Assembly (NCBI GenBank): GCA_036489495.1
Contig: DASXFR010000072.1
Coordinates: 1 to 64,000 of the forward strand
Direction of reading: 5' to 3'
Length of the DNA: 64,000 nucleotides
Origin: DASZIT01 sp036489495
GTDB lineage: Bacteria; Actinomycetota; Acidimicrobiia; Acidimicrobiales; RAAP-2
A program made the position numbers and the translations under genes. Each line of letters begins with the position of its first letter. The stretch's first letter is position 1. Under the pieces are notes generated by a model, which saw only the letters and a list, made by a program, of their open reading frames with translations, had not been told where the DNA came from and did no database searches. This document shows positions 53,550 to 62,180 of this stretch, piece after piece.

Positions 53550-54410
53550 GTGCCCGAGCTCCCCGAGGTAGAAGCCCTGACATCCCTATTGGCCGAACGG
53601 ATGGCCGGCCGCCAAATCGCTCGATGCGAGCTGGGGTCGTTCTCGGCCCTGAAGACCGTCGAGCCGCCCCTCGGTCAGCTGGTGGGTCGGACGGCGACGG
53701 GATGTGAGCGCCGCGGAAAGTACGTCTGTTTCGATCTGGACGGCCTCTGGCTGGTGATCCACCTGTCCCGGGCCGGCTGGGTCCGCTGGTATGACAAGCT
53801 GCCGACCGCCACCGCCCGGCCGAGCAAGGCGCCACTGGCGCTCCGGGTCGGACTCGACGACAAATCCGGCTTCGATGTGACGGAGATGGGCACCGAGAAG
53901 CGGCTGGCGCTGTGGGTGGTGACGGCCCTCGACCAGGTCGAGGGTATCGCCGGGCTCGGGATCGACCCGCTGAGCCCGGAGTTCACGGTGGCGGCGCTGG
54001 CCCGAATTCTGGGTGGGGCATCGGCCAACATCAAGACCGCCCTCACCAGCCAGTCCCTTATCGCCGGGGTGGGCAATGCCTACTCCGACGAGGCGCTCCA
54101 CGCCGCCCATCTCTCCCCCTACAAGTCGGCATCCAAGCTCGACCCGGCGGAAATCGAGCGCCTGCGCGGCGCGCTGGTCAGGGTGCTCACCGAGGCGGTG
54201 GCCAGATCCGGTGGGCTGGCCGCCGCCGACCTGAAGGGCGACAAGAAACGCGCCATGCAGGTCCACGGGCGAACCGGGGAGGACTGCACGGTGTGCGGCG
54301 ACACCATCCGCCAGGTGTCGTTCGCCACCAAGTCCCTGCAATACTGCCCGACCTGCCAGACCGGCGGTCGACCGCTGGCTGACCGGCGGATGTCCAAACT
54401 GCTCAAGTGA
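53550..54410 (+). CDS. Fpg/Nei family DNA glycosylase
   Basis: A 286-residue glycosylase/AP lyase for oxidised bases. The start PELPEV (after Met/Val removal) provides the catalytic Pro2 and Glu3. SQSLIAGVGNAYSDEALHAAHLSP is the helix-two-turn-helix, and a C-terminal zinc finger (CTVCGDTI, then CPTCQTGG) is complete. Specificity (Fpg or Nei) cannot be decided; the KxxRAMQVHGRTGEDC end is closer to mycobacterial Fpg2/Nei-like members. GTG start. Divergent from ileS. Confidence 0.93.
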   Translation: MPELPEVEALTSLLAERMAGRQIARCELGSFSALKTVEPPLGQLVGRTATGCERRGKYVCFDLDGLWLVIHLSRAGWVRWYDKLPTATARPSKAPLALRVGLDDKSGFDVTEMGTEKRLALWVVTALDQVEGIAGLGIDPLSPEFTVAALARILGGASANIKTALTSQSLIAGVGNAYSDEALHAAHLSPYKSASKLDPAEIERLRGALVRVLTEAVARSGGLAAADLKGDKKRAMQVHGRTGEDCTVCGDTIRQVSFATKSLQYCPTCQTGGRPLADRRMSKLLK

Positions 54411-54429
54411 CCGGTGACCATGGCTCGAG

Positions 54430-55377
54430 GTGACCGTGCATATTGATCCCTTCATCGTTCTTGGCAGCGCGGTGGTCGGCTTCCTGGTCGGGATGACCGG
54501 GGCCGGCGGCGGCGCGCTGATGACCCCGATGCTCATCCTGCTGTTCGGGGTCAAGCCCTCCACCGCCATCTCCAGTGACCTGGTGGCGGCGGTGCTGATG
54601 CGACCGTTCGGTGCGGCCGTCCACCTCCGGAACCGGACGGTGAACCTCACCCTGGTCGGCTGGATGGTGTTGGGTTCGGTGCCGATGGCGTTCTTCGGCA
54701 CCTTCCTCCTCCACGAGATCGGGAACAGCGCCTCGGCAGAGAAGAATGTACAGACCGCCCTGGGAGCCGCCCTCCTGGTGGGAGCGGCGGCCATGGCCTT
54801 GCGCTACCTCCTCGACCGTCGGGCCGGACAGGTGGAGAAGGTGGTGGTTCACAACCTGAAGATCCGGCCGGTGCCCTCGGTGTTGATCGGCATGGTCGGC
54901 GGGATCATCGTCGGCATCACCTCGGTGGGCTCGGGCTCCCTGATGATCGTCTTTCTGCTGTTCCTCTACCCGATGCTGAGCGCCAAGCGGCTGGTGGGCA
55001 CCGACCTCACCCAGGCGGTGCCGCTCACCCTGGCCGCCGCCCTGGGTGCGCTGGTGTTCGGGCATGTCGAGTTGCCGGTCACCGCCTCCCTGGCCATCGG
55101 CAGCATCCCGGCGGTGATCGTCGGATCGTTCCTTTCCTCCCGGGCGCCGGACCGCTACATCCGGCCGCTGATCACCTTCGTGGTGCTGGCCTCCGGGCTC
55201 AAATACGTCGGCCTCAGCACCACGGCATTGGGCTGGATCCTCTGCGGGATCCTCCTGGTCGCCGGCGGTGCCTGGCTCGCCCAGACCCGCCCGTGGCAGA
55301 GCCAGGACACCGACCAGGAGGAGAGGATCGATACGGGCCCGGAGTCGTCGGTCTCCCCGGGTGGGGGCTACGACTAA
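54430..55377 (+). CDS. TauE/SafE family permease
   Basis: A 315-residue membrane protein with about eight helices. VGFLVGMTGAGGGALMTPMLILLFGVKPSTAISSDL and GIIVGITSVGSGSLMIVFLLFLYP are the two homologous halves of TauE/SafE sulfite/sulfonate exporters. Start GTG 54430 or the next GTG. It lies 19 bases after the glycosylase gene and 36 bases before an Rrf2 regulator gene, all in one direction. Probable function: sulfite or organosulfonate export. Confidence 0.9.
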   Translation: MTVHIDPFIVLGSAVVGFLVGMTGAGGGALMTPMLILLFGVKPSTAISSDLVAAVLMRPFGAAVHLRNRTVNLTLVGWMVLGSVPMAFFGTFLLHEIGNSASAEKNVQTALGAALLVGAAAMALRYLLDRRAGQVEKVVVHNLKIRPVPSVLIGMVGGIIVGITSVGSGSLMIVFLLFLYPMLSAKRLVGTDLTQAVPLTLAAALGALVFGHVELPVTASLAIGSIPAVIVGSFLSSRAPDRYIRPLITFVVLASGLKYVGLSTTALGWILCGILLVAGGAWLAQTRPWQSQDTDQEERIDTGPESSVSPGGGYD

Positions 55378-55413
55378 GGAGATCCGGCCCACGGCCATGG
55401 CAGACTCCTTGGC

Positions 55414-55869
55414 GTGTACATCTCCGCCAAGGTCGACTACGCGGTCCGGGCCATGTGCGGGGTGGCCGCCGCCGGCGATCACCCGGTGACCGCCGAGGCG
55501 TTGGCGGTAGCCCAGGGGCTGCCGCCGAAATTCCTCGAGAGCATCCTCAATGACCTCCGGCGAGCCGGCCTCCTGCGAAGCCAGCGCGGCGCCGACGGTG
55601 GGTACCGTCTGGCCCGGCCGGCCAACCAGATCACCGTGGCCGACATCATCCGGCCGCTCGACGGCCCGTTGGCCGAGGTGCGCGGCCTGCGACCCGAAGC
55701 CGCCAGCTACGAAGGGGCGGCCGCCCATCTGCAAGATGTCTGGGTGGCGGTGCGGTCGAGCCTGCGCTCGGTCCTCGAAGTGGTCACCTTGGCTGACATC
55801 GTGGCCGGCAAGCTCCCCGGCTCGGTGGTGAAGCTCACCAACCGACCCGACGCCTGGGTCTCCCGCTGA
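55414..55869 (+). CDS. Rrf2 family regulator
   Basis: A 151-residue winged-helix regulator: YISAKVDYAVRAMCGVAAAGDHPVTAEALA, then GLPPKFLESILNDLRRAGLLRSQRGADGGYRLARPANQITVADIIRPLDGPLAEVRG. The only Cys is C15; the three Fe-S Cys of IscR/NsrR are absent, so it is more like CymR than a cluster sensor. Next to TauE it probably answers to sulfur supply (inference). Start GTG. Confidence 0.92.
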   Translation: MYISAKVDYAVRAMCGVAAAGDHPVTAEALAVAQGLPPKFLESILNDLRRAGLLRSQRGADGGYRLARPANQITVADIIRPLDGPLAEVRGLRPEAASYEGAAAHLQDVWVAVRSSLRSVLEVVTLADIVAGKLPGSVVKLTNRPDAWVSR

Positions 55870-55872
55870 AGG

Positions 55873-56856
55873 TCAGGGGCCCGGTGGCCTTGGCGGGTCG
55901 GCATCGTCCCTGGCCCGCCGCAGTGTCCGGGGCCAGAGTCTTCGGGTCACCACCACGTTGAGCTCGGCCCCGTAGACCGAGATGGTGGCGCCGAGGGCCA
56001 GCCACCACATCAGGCCGAGCACGGTGGCGAAGGTCCCGTAGAGGGCGGAGAGGTGTTTGAGCTGGTGGGCGATCAGCTGGGCCCCGGCGAACTGCAGGAT
56101 CGTCCAGATCGAACCGGCGAACAGCGATCCTGGCCAGTAGTTCCGATCCGGCGGCGGGATCGGAAGCAGGATCTGGAATGCGCACCAGTACATGGTGATG
56201 TTGACGGCGAAGGAGCCGACCAGCCCGATCCACACCGAGTACCCGCCCATCCCGCCGAACGCCCCGAGCCCGGCCAGCGCCCCCGCCCCGATGAAGCCGA
56301 CACCGAGCACGGCCAAGAACCCCACGCCTCGGAGGAGCCGGGGCCAGAACCCGGGGAGGTCGTCCCGGTCGATCCCCCAGACCCCCGCCATCATCAATTG
56401 GCCACTCCGGCTGAGCCGCAGCGCGCCGTAGATCAACCAGACGAGCCCCACGCACAAACCGAGGGCATTCCCGGTGGAGAGCTGGTGCACGCTGTTGGTG
56501 AGATCCGACCCGACCACCGGGAACTGGCGCACCGCCGAGTTGAGGATGTCGTCCTGGAGGTGGGTATTGCCGTCGAGGACGATGCCAAGCCCGGTCAGCA
56601 ACACCAACAGCAACGGGAACACCGCCAAGAAGGATGAGTAGGCGATCTGGCCGGCCAGCCGGCCGGCCTGGTCGTCGGAGAACTTCCGGATGACCGCGGC
56701 CGGCACCGAAGTGGCCGGGTGCCGTTGTTGCCATTCGTCGAAGGCGTCCACCATCCCGGTGACGCGTCCCTGGACCGCCGCCCAGCCCTTCCCCAGCCCG
56801 CGCCCGAACTGGCTGAACCGACCATCTGGGGCGACTCCGGCTGCCGGCTGGTTCAC
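55873..56856 (-). CDS. YihY/BrkB family membrane protein
   Basis: A 327-residue membrane protein with six helices. AGQIAYSSFLAVFPLLLVLLTGLGIVL, ALGLCVGLVWLIYGALRLSRS and LSALYGTFATVLGLMWWLALGATISVYGAELNVVV are the family blocks (once called ribonuclease BN, which is wrong). The role is unknown; some members affect envelope or ion balance. GTG start at 56856. Confidence 0.92.
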   Translation of the reverse strand: MNQPAAGVAPDGRFSQFGRGLGKGWAAVQGRVTGMVDAFDEWQQRHPATSVPAAVIRKFSDDQAGRLAGQIAYSSFLAVFPLLLVLLTGLGIVLDGNTHLQDDILNSAVRQFPVVGSDLTNSVHQLSTGNALGLCVGLVWLIYGALRLSRSGQLMMAGVWGIDRDDLPGFWPRLLRGVGFLAVLGVGFIGAGALAGLGAFGGMGGYSVWIGLVGSFAVNITMYWCAFQILLPIPPPDRNYWPGSLFAGSIWTILQFAGAQLIAHQLKHLSALYGTFATVLGLMWWLALGATISVYGAELNVVVTRRLWPRTLRRARDDADPPRPPGP

Positions 56857-56904
56857 GGATGGCGGCCGTTCCCCGCAGTCAGCCGCCGCATCCGAGTCAA
56901 CCGT

Positions 56905-57738
56905 TCACAGGATCGGCTCGACCAACAGGTCCTGAACCGCCCGGCCGATCCGCCCCTGGCGGTCCCACAGCACCGATTCGGTGCTGCCGATGCCCGGGGT
57001 GCCGAAGCGGGTGCGGGAGTCGAGGCAGATCCACTCCCCCTCCGGGGGACGGGAGAGCGATACGGAGATATCCGGATTGATGAAGATGTTGGAGGCGAAG
57101 TCGAGCTCGGCGGAGATGCCGTTCCCGAAGTCACTGACCGCCGCGGCTCGCTGCCAGGGGGACGGCGCTTCGCCGGCAATCACCGGTTGCCGCAACCTGA
57201 ACCAGGCCGCCGCCGGGCCAACCTCGTCGAAGCGACCCTTCACGAAGCGGATCTCGACTCCGTCGTTGTGAAAGGCCCGATAGCCATCGGTCATGTTCGG
57301 GGTGAGGATGCCATCCTCGGGAGGGGGCGGCGGGTCATCTTCGGGGACGGTGGCCACCGCCCGGCAGGCTTCGGGCGCCACCCGGATCCGCAACCCGCGG
57401 GCCCAGGCCACCTCCACCCCGCCGGATTCGACCACCGCGTCGACCAGCTGCACCTTCCGGCCCGGTCGGACCAGGAAGGCGGTGACGTTCAACCGGGAGG
57501 TCGGGACCGGGCGGAGCAGTTCGAGGGTGAGGCGGGCGAGTTGCTGGCCGCCCTCGGGTGAGCATCGTTCGATGGTCCGGACCACCAGGGCCGCCACCGG
57601 TCCGCCGTGGAGCGCCTTGGGTGTCCACGGCCCCCGGGCCAGGTCGGTGGGGAGGAAACTGTTGCCATCCGGGATGAACAGGGCTTCATCGGGTCCTTCC
57701 GACGTTGGGCCCTGGTCCCCTGCGAACGCTGACGTCAT
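56905..57738 (-). CDS. Thioesterase family protein (TesB-like)
   Basis: A 277-residue double-hotdog acyl-CoA thioesterase. LARGPWTPKALHGGPVAALVVRTIER and RLTLELLRPVPTSRLNVTAFLVRPGRKVQLVDAVVESGGVEVAWARGL match the first hotdog, and the second half carries ISAELDFASNIFINPDISVSLSR-type sequence. It should hydrolyse acyl-CoAs. It is followed 48 bases later by the YihY/BrkB gene on the same strand. Confidence 0.9.
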   Translation of the reverse strand: MTSAFAGDQGPTSEGPDEALFIPDGNSFLPTDLARGPWTPKALHGGPVAALVVRTIERCSPEGGQQLARLTLELLRPVPTSRLNVTAFLVRPGRKVQLVDAVVESGGVEVAWARGLRIRVAPEACRAVATVPEDDPPPPPEDGILTPNMTDGYRAFHNDGVEIRFVKGRFDEVGPAAAWFRLRQPVIAGEAPSPWQRAAAVSDFGNGISAELDFASNIFINPDISVSLSRPPEGEWICLDSRTRFGTPGIGSTESVLWDRQGRIGRAVQDLLVEPIL

Positions 57739-57767
57739 CTCCCTCCTCTGCTATCCGATCACGCCCG

Positions 57768-58688
57768 TCACCGCGTCGGGAGGGTGGCGGCAATGAGCGT
57801 GGCGATCTCGGTATAGCCGACCGTACGCGGATGAATGTCTTGGTACTGGCAGAAATACGTCAGCTGGCAGACCCGGGCCACCGCCACCGGGATGGTGCCA
57901 TAGGGGGCGAGGTTGGTGGTCTGGGCGAACGGCGTGTAGGCGCCGGTCGCCGCGGTCACATCCACGAACGACGCCCCGATGGCGGCGTAGTCCTTCTGGA
58001 GCGCGGGGTTGATCAGGCCCATGAACGCCGCCACCGACACCGACGCCAGGCTCTTGCTGGCCGGGTTGGCCGACAGGTAGTCGCCGAGGATCACATCCGG
58101 GTAGGTGGTGCCGACAATCGGCACGTCGGGACCGGCGGCCGCCCGCAGGGCGGGGAGGAGGGCGCCGAGATCGGCATTGATGGTGCCGAGGGCCTTGCTG
58201 ACGCAGCCGATCGGATCGGGATCGGTGGCGCAGGCGGTGAGGTCGTTCCCCCCGATCGAGATCGTGACCAGCCCGATCTTGCCCGGGTGCCCACCGATGA
58301 ACGCCTCGGCCGCCGCCGCCTGCGACTGCTTGGGATAGTGCGGCGCCCCCGGCCCCAGCAGCGGGCAACCGTGGCTGTTCAGCATCGATTCCGAGGTGGC
58401 CCCGCCGCACCCGAAGTTCACCAGCGTGAGGTGGTAGCCGCGGGCACTGGCCAGCTGGGGAAGCTGGTAGGCGAATCCGTTGGTGGTGGTGTGACCGACG
58501 CCGTTGGGGCCGGTGGGTTGGAACCCGGCGGCATAGGAGTCGCCCAGCGACACGTAGTACTGGCCGGAGGCCGCCAAGGTCGTCGTCGTGACCGCGCTCG
58601 GCGATGACGTACTGCAGGCGCTTATCCCGAAACCCAGCAACACGCAGGCGGCGGCCACGAAGCTGCGACGCCGGTGGGGACCGATCAT
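57768..58688 (-). CDS. SGNH/GDSL hydrolase lipoprotein
   Basis: A 306-residue secreted hydrolase. The signal peptide ends in a lipobox ISAC (C25), so it is lipid-anchored. YVSLGDSYAAGF has the catalytic Ser (S51), VNFGCGGATS the Gly block, SIGGNDLTAC the Asn block and YQDIHPRTVGY the Asp/His. It likely acts on esters at the cell surface. Cysteines in the body suggest disulfides, as in Streptomyces scabies esterase-type members. Confidence 0.92.
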   Translation of the reverse strand: MIGPHRRRSFVAAACVLLGFGISACSTSSPSAVTTTTLAASGQYYVSLGDSYAAGFQPTGPNGVGHTTTNGFAYQLPQLASARGYHLTLVNFGCGGATSESMLNSHGCPLLGPGAPHYPKQSQAAAAEAFIGGHPGKIGLVTISIGGNDLTACATDPDPIGCVSKALGTINADLGALLPALRAAAGPDVPIVGTTYPDVILGDYLSANPASKSLASVSVAAFMGLINPALQKDYAAIGASFVDVTAATGAYTPFAQTTNLAPYGTIPVAVARVCQLTYFCQYQDIHPRTVGYTEIATLIAATLPTR

Positions 58689-58806
58689 GGCTGCAACCTA
58701 GTGCTCTGGGCACTTCTGTGTCCTCGATTCGGACGACCACCATCCCCACCACTAGTGTCTGCGGCACTATCCGAACCAGAGACAAGACCAACATCCAGGG
58801 GGGACC

Positions 58807-59190
58807 GTGGGACACGGACAGGCAGCAATCGACATCGACAAATCGGCCGACGACGTGTGGGCGGTGATCGGCGACTTCGGCGGGATCGGCGACTGGATGC
58901 CGGGGATCGATTCCTGTCGGGTCGAGGGCGATGACCGCATCCTGGAGATGATGGGGATGGAGATCACCGAACGGCTGGTGTCGAAGGACGACGCCGGCCG
59001 GGTGCTCACCTACTCGATCACCAAGGGAGCCCCGGTGGAGACCCACCAGGGCGTCATCACTGTCACCCCGACCGGGAGCACCACCCACGTGACCTGGGAC
59101 GTCGACGCCACCCCGGATGAGATGACCGAGGTGATGACCACCATCTACCAGCAGTCCCTCGAAGCGCTCAAGAAGCACGTCGAAGCCTGA
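58807..59190 (+). CDS. SRPBCC family protein
   Basis: A 127-residue SRPBCC protein: AAIDIDKSADDVWAVIGDFGGIGDWMPGIDSCRVEGDD, a close match to the MxaD/PYR-PYL-like polyketide cyclase group. It should bind a small hydrophobic molecule. GTG start with GGGGGA ahead. It is followed 18 bases later by a second SRPBCC gene, probably co-transcribed. Confidence 0.86.
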   Translation: MGHGQAAIDIDKSADDVWAVIGDFGGIGDWMPGIDSCRVEGDDRILEMMGMEITERLVSKDDAGRVLTYSITKGAPVETHQGVITVTPTGSTTHVTWDVDATPDEMTEVMTTIYQQSLEALKKHVEA

Positions 59191-59208
59191 TCCCGAGGGT
59201 CAGCTCCG

Positions 59209-59694
59209 ATGGCCAACCACGACGCCGGCCAGGGCCGCACCTCGACCGGGACCCGACGGCGTTGGTCGTTTACCCAGGTGTCGCATTCCCGCGCCCCGGT
59301 GGACGCCATCTGGCCGCTGATCGGGGAGGCGCGGCGATGGAAGGAGTGGTCCTTCCTGACCCGTAGCGACCTGGTGCGAGAAGGCGTCCCGGCTCCCGAC
59401 GGGGTCGGGGCGGTGCGCCGGTTCACCACCTTCGGGGTCGGCTCCCGCGAGGAAGTCCTGGCCTGGGAGCCCCCCACCCATCTCGGCTACACCATCCTCC
59501 GCGGGTTTCCGGTGCGCGACTATCGAGCCGATGTCATCCTCACCCCCAACCGGGGTGGGACCATCCTCACCTGGTCGGCCGAGTTCAACCCCAAGGTCAA
59601 CGGGACCGGGGCGGTGATGTGGGTGATCACCCGCCTCCTCCTCCGGGGATTTGCCCGGGACGTCTGCCGGTTTGCCGATGCCCATCTGGCCTGA
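59209..59694 (+). CDS. SRPBCC family protein
   Basis: A 161-residue polyketide cyclase/dehydrase-like protein: HSRAPVDAIWPLIGEARRWKEWSFLTRSDLVREG and WEPPTHLGYTILRGFPVRDYRADVILTPNRGGTILTWSAEF. Distinct from the gene before it. The C-terminus ends in a helix (TRLLLRGFARDVCRFADAHL). The window has four SRPBCC genes in two adjacent pairs. Ligand unknown. Confidence 0.85.
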   Translation: MANHDAGQGRTSTGTRRRWSFTQVSHSRAPVDAIWPLIGEARRWKEWSFLTRSDLVREGVPAPDGVGAVRRFTTFGVGSREEVLAWEPPTHLGYTILRGFPVRDYRADVILTPNRGGTILTWSAEFNPKVNGTGAVMWVITRLLLRGFARDVCRFADAHLA

Positions 59695-59706
59695 GGCCCG
59701 ACCCGC

Positions 59707-61056
59707 TCAACCGGCCAGGAGCTGCCGCGACCGGGCTTCGACCTGACGACGGGCCTCGTCGACGTCGACGGTCAGGCACCCACCGTCAGCCACCACCTGC
59801 CGCCCGCCCACCCACACATCGGTCACCAGCCGGCTGGATCCCGACCACACCACGTGCTCGACCAGCTGGGCGTCGTGGTGGAGCGGACCCAGCACCGAGT
59901 CCTCCAGGTCGACCAGCACCATGTCGGCCCGGGACCCGGGAGCCAGCACCCCGAGGTCGGGACGGCCGAGCACGGCTCCGCCATACCGGGTGGCCAGATC
60001 GAGGGCGCGGACCGCCGGCATGGCCGTGGCGTCCCGGTCGTGGATGCGGGCCACCAGGGCAGCGAAACGCATCTCCTCCCACATGTCCAGGCCGTTGTTG
60101 GAAGCCGGGCCGTCGGTGCCCAGCCCGACCCGGATCCCCTCGCCCAACATCCGGGTGAGCGGGGCGACCCCTGACGCCAACTTGGCATTGCTCCGCGGGC
60201 AGTGGGCGACGGCGACGTCGTGGTGCCGGTAGAGGGAGATGTCGGAGTCCGACAGCCAGATGCTGTGGGCGGCGATGACCCGGCCGTCGAGTGCCCCGAC
60301 AGCGGCCAGCGCCTCCGGCACCGATCGCCCGTTCTCGGCCGCGTAGCTGGCCACCTCGTTCTCGGTCTCGGCCACGTGCACATGGAAGATGGCATCCAGC
60401 TGCTGGGCGGCGGCGGCCACGTCGGCGAGCACCTGCAGCGGCACGGTATAGGCGGCATGCGGGCCGAAACCGACCTCGAGGCGACCGCCCTCACCGTGAC
60501 GACGGCCATGGAAGTCGATAACCTCGTCGAGCCGCCTGGCCCACCAGACGTCCGGGCTGGTGGCGTCCTCGCCGGGCGGGATCAGCGGGATCACCGCCGG
60601 GGTGATGACCGCCCGGGACCCGGCCGCCATCACCGCGTCGGCCACCGCATCCTCGAAGAAGTACATCTCACAGCTGGTGGTCACCCCCCGGCACAAGAGC
60701 TCGGCGGCGGCCAGGGTCATCCCCCAGAACACGTCGTCGCCGGTCAATCTCGCCTCCCGGGGCCAGAGCACCTCTTCGAGCCAGCGGAGCAGGGGCAGGT
60801 TCTCCCCCGTCCCGCGGAACAGGATCATCGGCGAGTGGCAGTGGACGTTGACGAACCCGGGCAGCAGGAGCCCCCGGAGCTGCACCTCCCGGCCGGAACG
60901 GGCGCCGCCGGGGCCGGCTGCCTGGCGGGGAGGACCTACGTAGGTGATGGTGTCGCCGGTCACTTCGACCTCGCCGGGCCGGAACACCTGCCCGGTCCCG
61001 TCGCTCGGCACCACCGCGTCGGCCCGGTAGCGGGTGGGCTCGGGAGCTCCGCCCAT
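59707..61056 (-). CDS. Amidohydrolase family protein
   Basis: A 449-residue metal-dependent amidohydrolase of the TrzN/MtaD type. LLLPGFVNVHCHSPMILFRG has the HxH metal site, IFHVHVAETENEV and IAAHSIWLSDSD the other His residues, and GLGTDGPASNNGLDMWEEM the Asp. Likely a deaminase of adenosine-like or chlorinated heteroaromatic compounds; MtaD-type S-adenosylhomocysteine/methylthioadenosine deamination is the closest known use. Three genes of the same strand (amidohydrolase, HpnA-like, HpnO-like) follow one another here. Confidence 0.88.
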   Translation of the reverse strand: MGGAPEPTRYRADAVVPSDGTGQVFRPGEVEVTGDTITYVGPPRQAAGPGGARSGREVQLRGLLLPGFVNVHCHSPMILFRGTGENLPLLRWLEEVLWPREARLTGDDVFWGMTLAAAELLCRGVTTSCEMYFFEDAVADAVMAAGSRAVITPAVIPLIPPGEDATSPDVWWARRLDEVIDFHGRRHGEGGRLEVGFGPHAAYTVPLQVLADVAAAAQQLDAIFHVHVAETENEVASYAAENGRSVPEALAAVGALDGRVIAAHSIWLSDSDISLYRHHDVAVAHCPRSNAKLASGVAPLTRMLGEGIRVGLGTDGPASNNGLDMWEEMRFAALVARIHDRDATAMPAVRALDLATRYGGAVLGRPDLGVLAPGSRADMVLVDLEDSVLGPLHHDAQLVEHVVWSGSSRLVTDVWVGGRQVVADGGCLTVDVDEARRQVEARSRQLLAG

Positions 61057-61115
61057 CAGCCGGAGGCGGGCAGGGCGGCCGGCGGCCGGGGCGCGGCGCC
61101 GATGGCGGTGGGCAC

Positions 61116-62180
61116 TCAGGCTTCCCAGCGGAACTGGCGCAACCGCTCCGCCCGCACGTAGCCGGCGTCGGCGAACCAGTGGGCCGCCCGGGCCAGGGCC
61201 GCCCCGGCCGGACGCGACGCGTAGCCGAGCTCGCCTCGGGCCCGGGCGTCGTCGAACGACATCTGGGTGGTGGACATCCGGGCGGCTTCGAGGGGGATCG
61301 ACGGCTCCCGGTGGAGGAGCCGGCCCTCGATGACATCCGAGATGGTGGCGGCCACCACGGCCAGGGTGCTCGGGACCCGCCGGGTCGGAGCCGACAATCC
61401 GGTGGTGGCGGCCAGGGAGGCGAGGATCTGCTGGAGCGAGAGGTTCTCCCCCCCGAGGATGTAGCTCCGGCCGATCGATCCCCGCTCGGCGGCCAGCAGG
61501 TGGCCGTGGGCCACGTCGTCCACATCGACGATGTTGAGGGTGGTGTCGACAAAGGCCGGGAACCGGCCGTTGAGGAACTCGAGGACGGTCCGGCCCGTCG
61601 GTGTCGGCGCTCGGTCACCGGGTCCCACCGGGGTGGTGGGTTGGACCAGAACCACCGGCAGTCCCTGGGCGGCGGCTCGCAGCACCTCGTGCTCGGCGAC
61701 GTACTTCGACTGCTTGTACAAGCCGAACAGATGGTCGACCCGGGCGTAGGACGTCTCATCCACCGGGGCTCCGACGGTGGCGCCCAGGAGACCGAGGGTT
61801 CCCACCGTCGACGTGTAGACGATCTTCCCCACCCCGGCCGCCCGTGCCGCCTCCAGCAGGTTGCGGGTGCCGATCACGTTGACGTCATAGAAGGACTCGG
61901 GGTCGGCGGCCCAAAACCGGTAGAGGGCGGCCAGGTGGAAGACGGTTCGGGCCCCATCGACCGCCTTGACCATCCCGTCGGCGTCGCGGAGGTCGACGAT
62001 CACCTGCTCCACATCCAATCCGTCCAGGTTGCGGGTGTCCCCGTCCGGCTGCACCAGCGCCACCACCTGGGTGCCCCGCCCGACCAGTTCCCGGACCACC
62101 GCCGAACCGATGAATCCGGCCGCCCCGGTGACCACCACCCGCTCTCCGGGCTCCAACGGATAGGAAACCGGGAAGGTCAC
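61116..62180 (-). CDS. NAD-dependent epimerase/dehydratase, HpnA-like
   Basis: A 354-residue extended SDR. VVVTGAAGFIGSAVVRELVGRG is the NAD site, IVYTSTVGTLGLLG carries the Ser, and GLYKQSKYVAE the Tyr/Lys. PTTPVGPGDRAPTPTGRTVLEFLNGRFPAFVDTTLNIVDVDDVA matches the hopanoid-associated sugar epimerase HpnA and dihydroflavonol reductase-like proteins. GTG 62180 overlaps the stop of the aminotransferase gene by four bases (GTGA). The hopanoid link is by similarity only. Confidence 0.8.
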   Translation of the reverse strand: MTFPVSYPLEPGERVVVTGAAGFIGSAVVRELVGRGTQVVALVQPDGDTRNLDGLDVEQVIVDLRDADGMVKAVDGARTVFHLAALYRFWAADPESFYDVNVIGTRNLLEAARAAGVGKIVYTSTVGTLGLLGATVGAPVDETSYARVDHLFGLYKQSKYVAEHEVLRAAAQGLPVVLVQPTTPVGPGDRAPTPTGRTVLEFLNGRFPAFVDTTLNIVDVDDVAHGHLLAAERGSIGRSYILGGENLSLQQILASLAATTGLSAPTRRVPSTLAVVAATISDVIEGRLLHREPSIPLEAARMSTTQMSFDDARARGELGYASRPAGAALARAAHWFADAGYVRAERLRQFRWEA

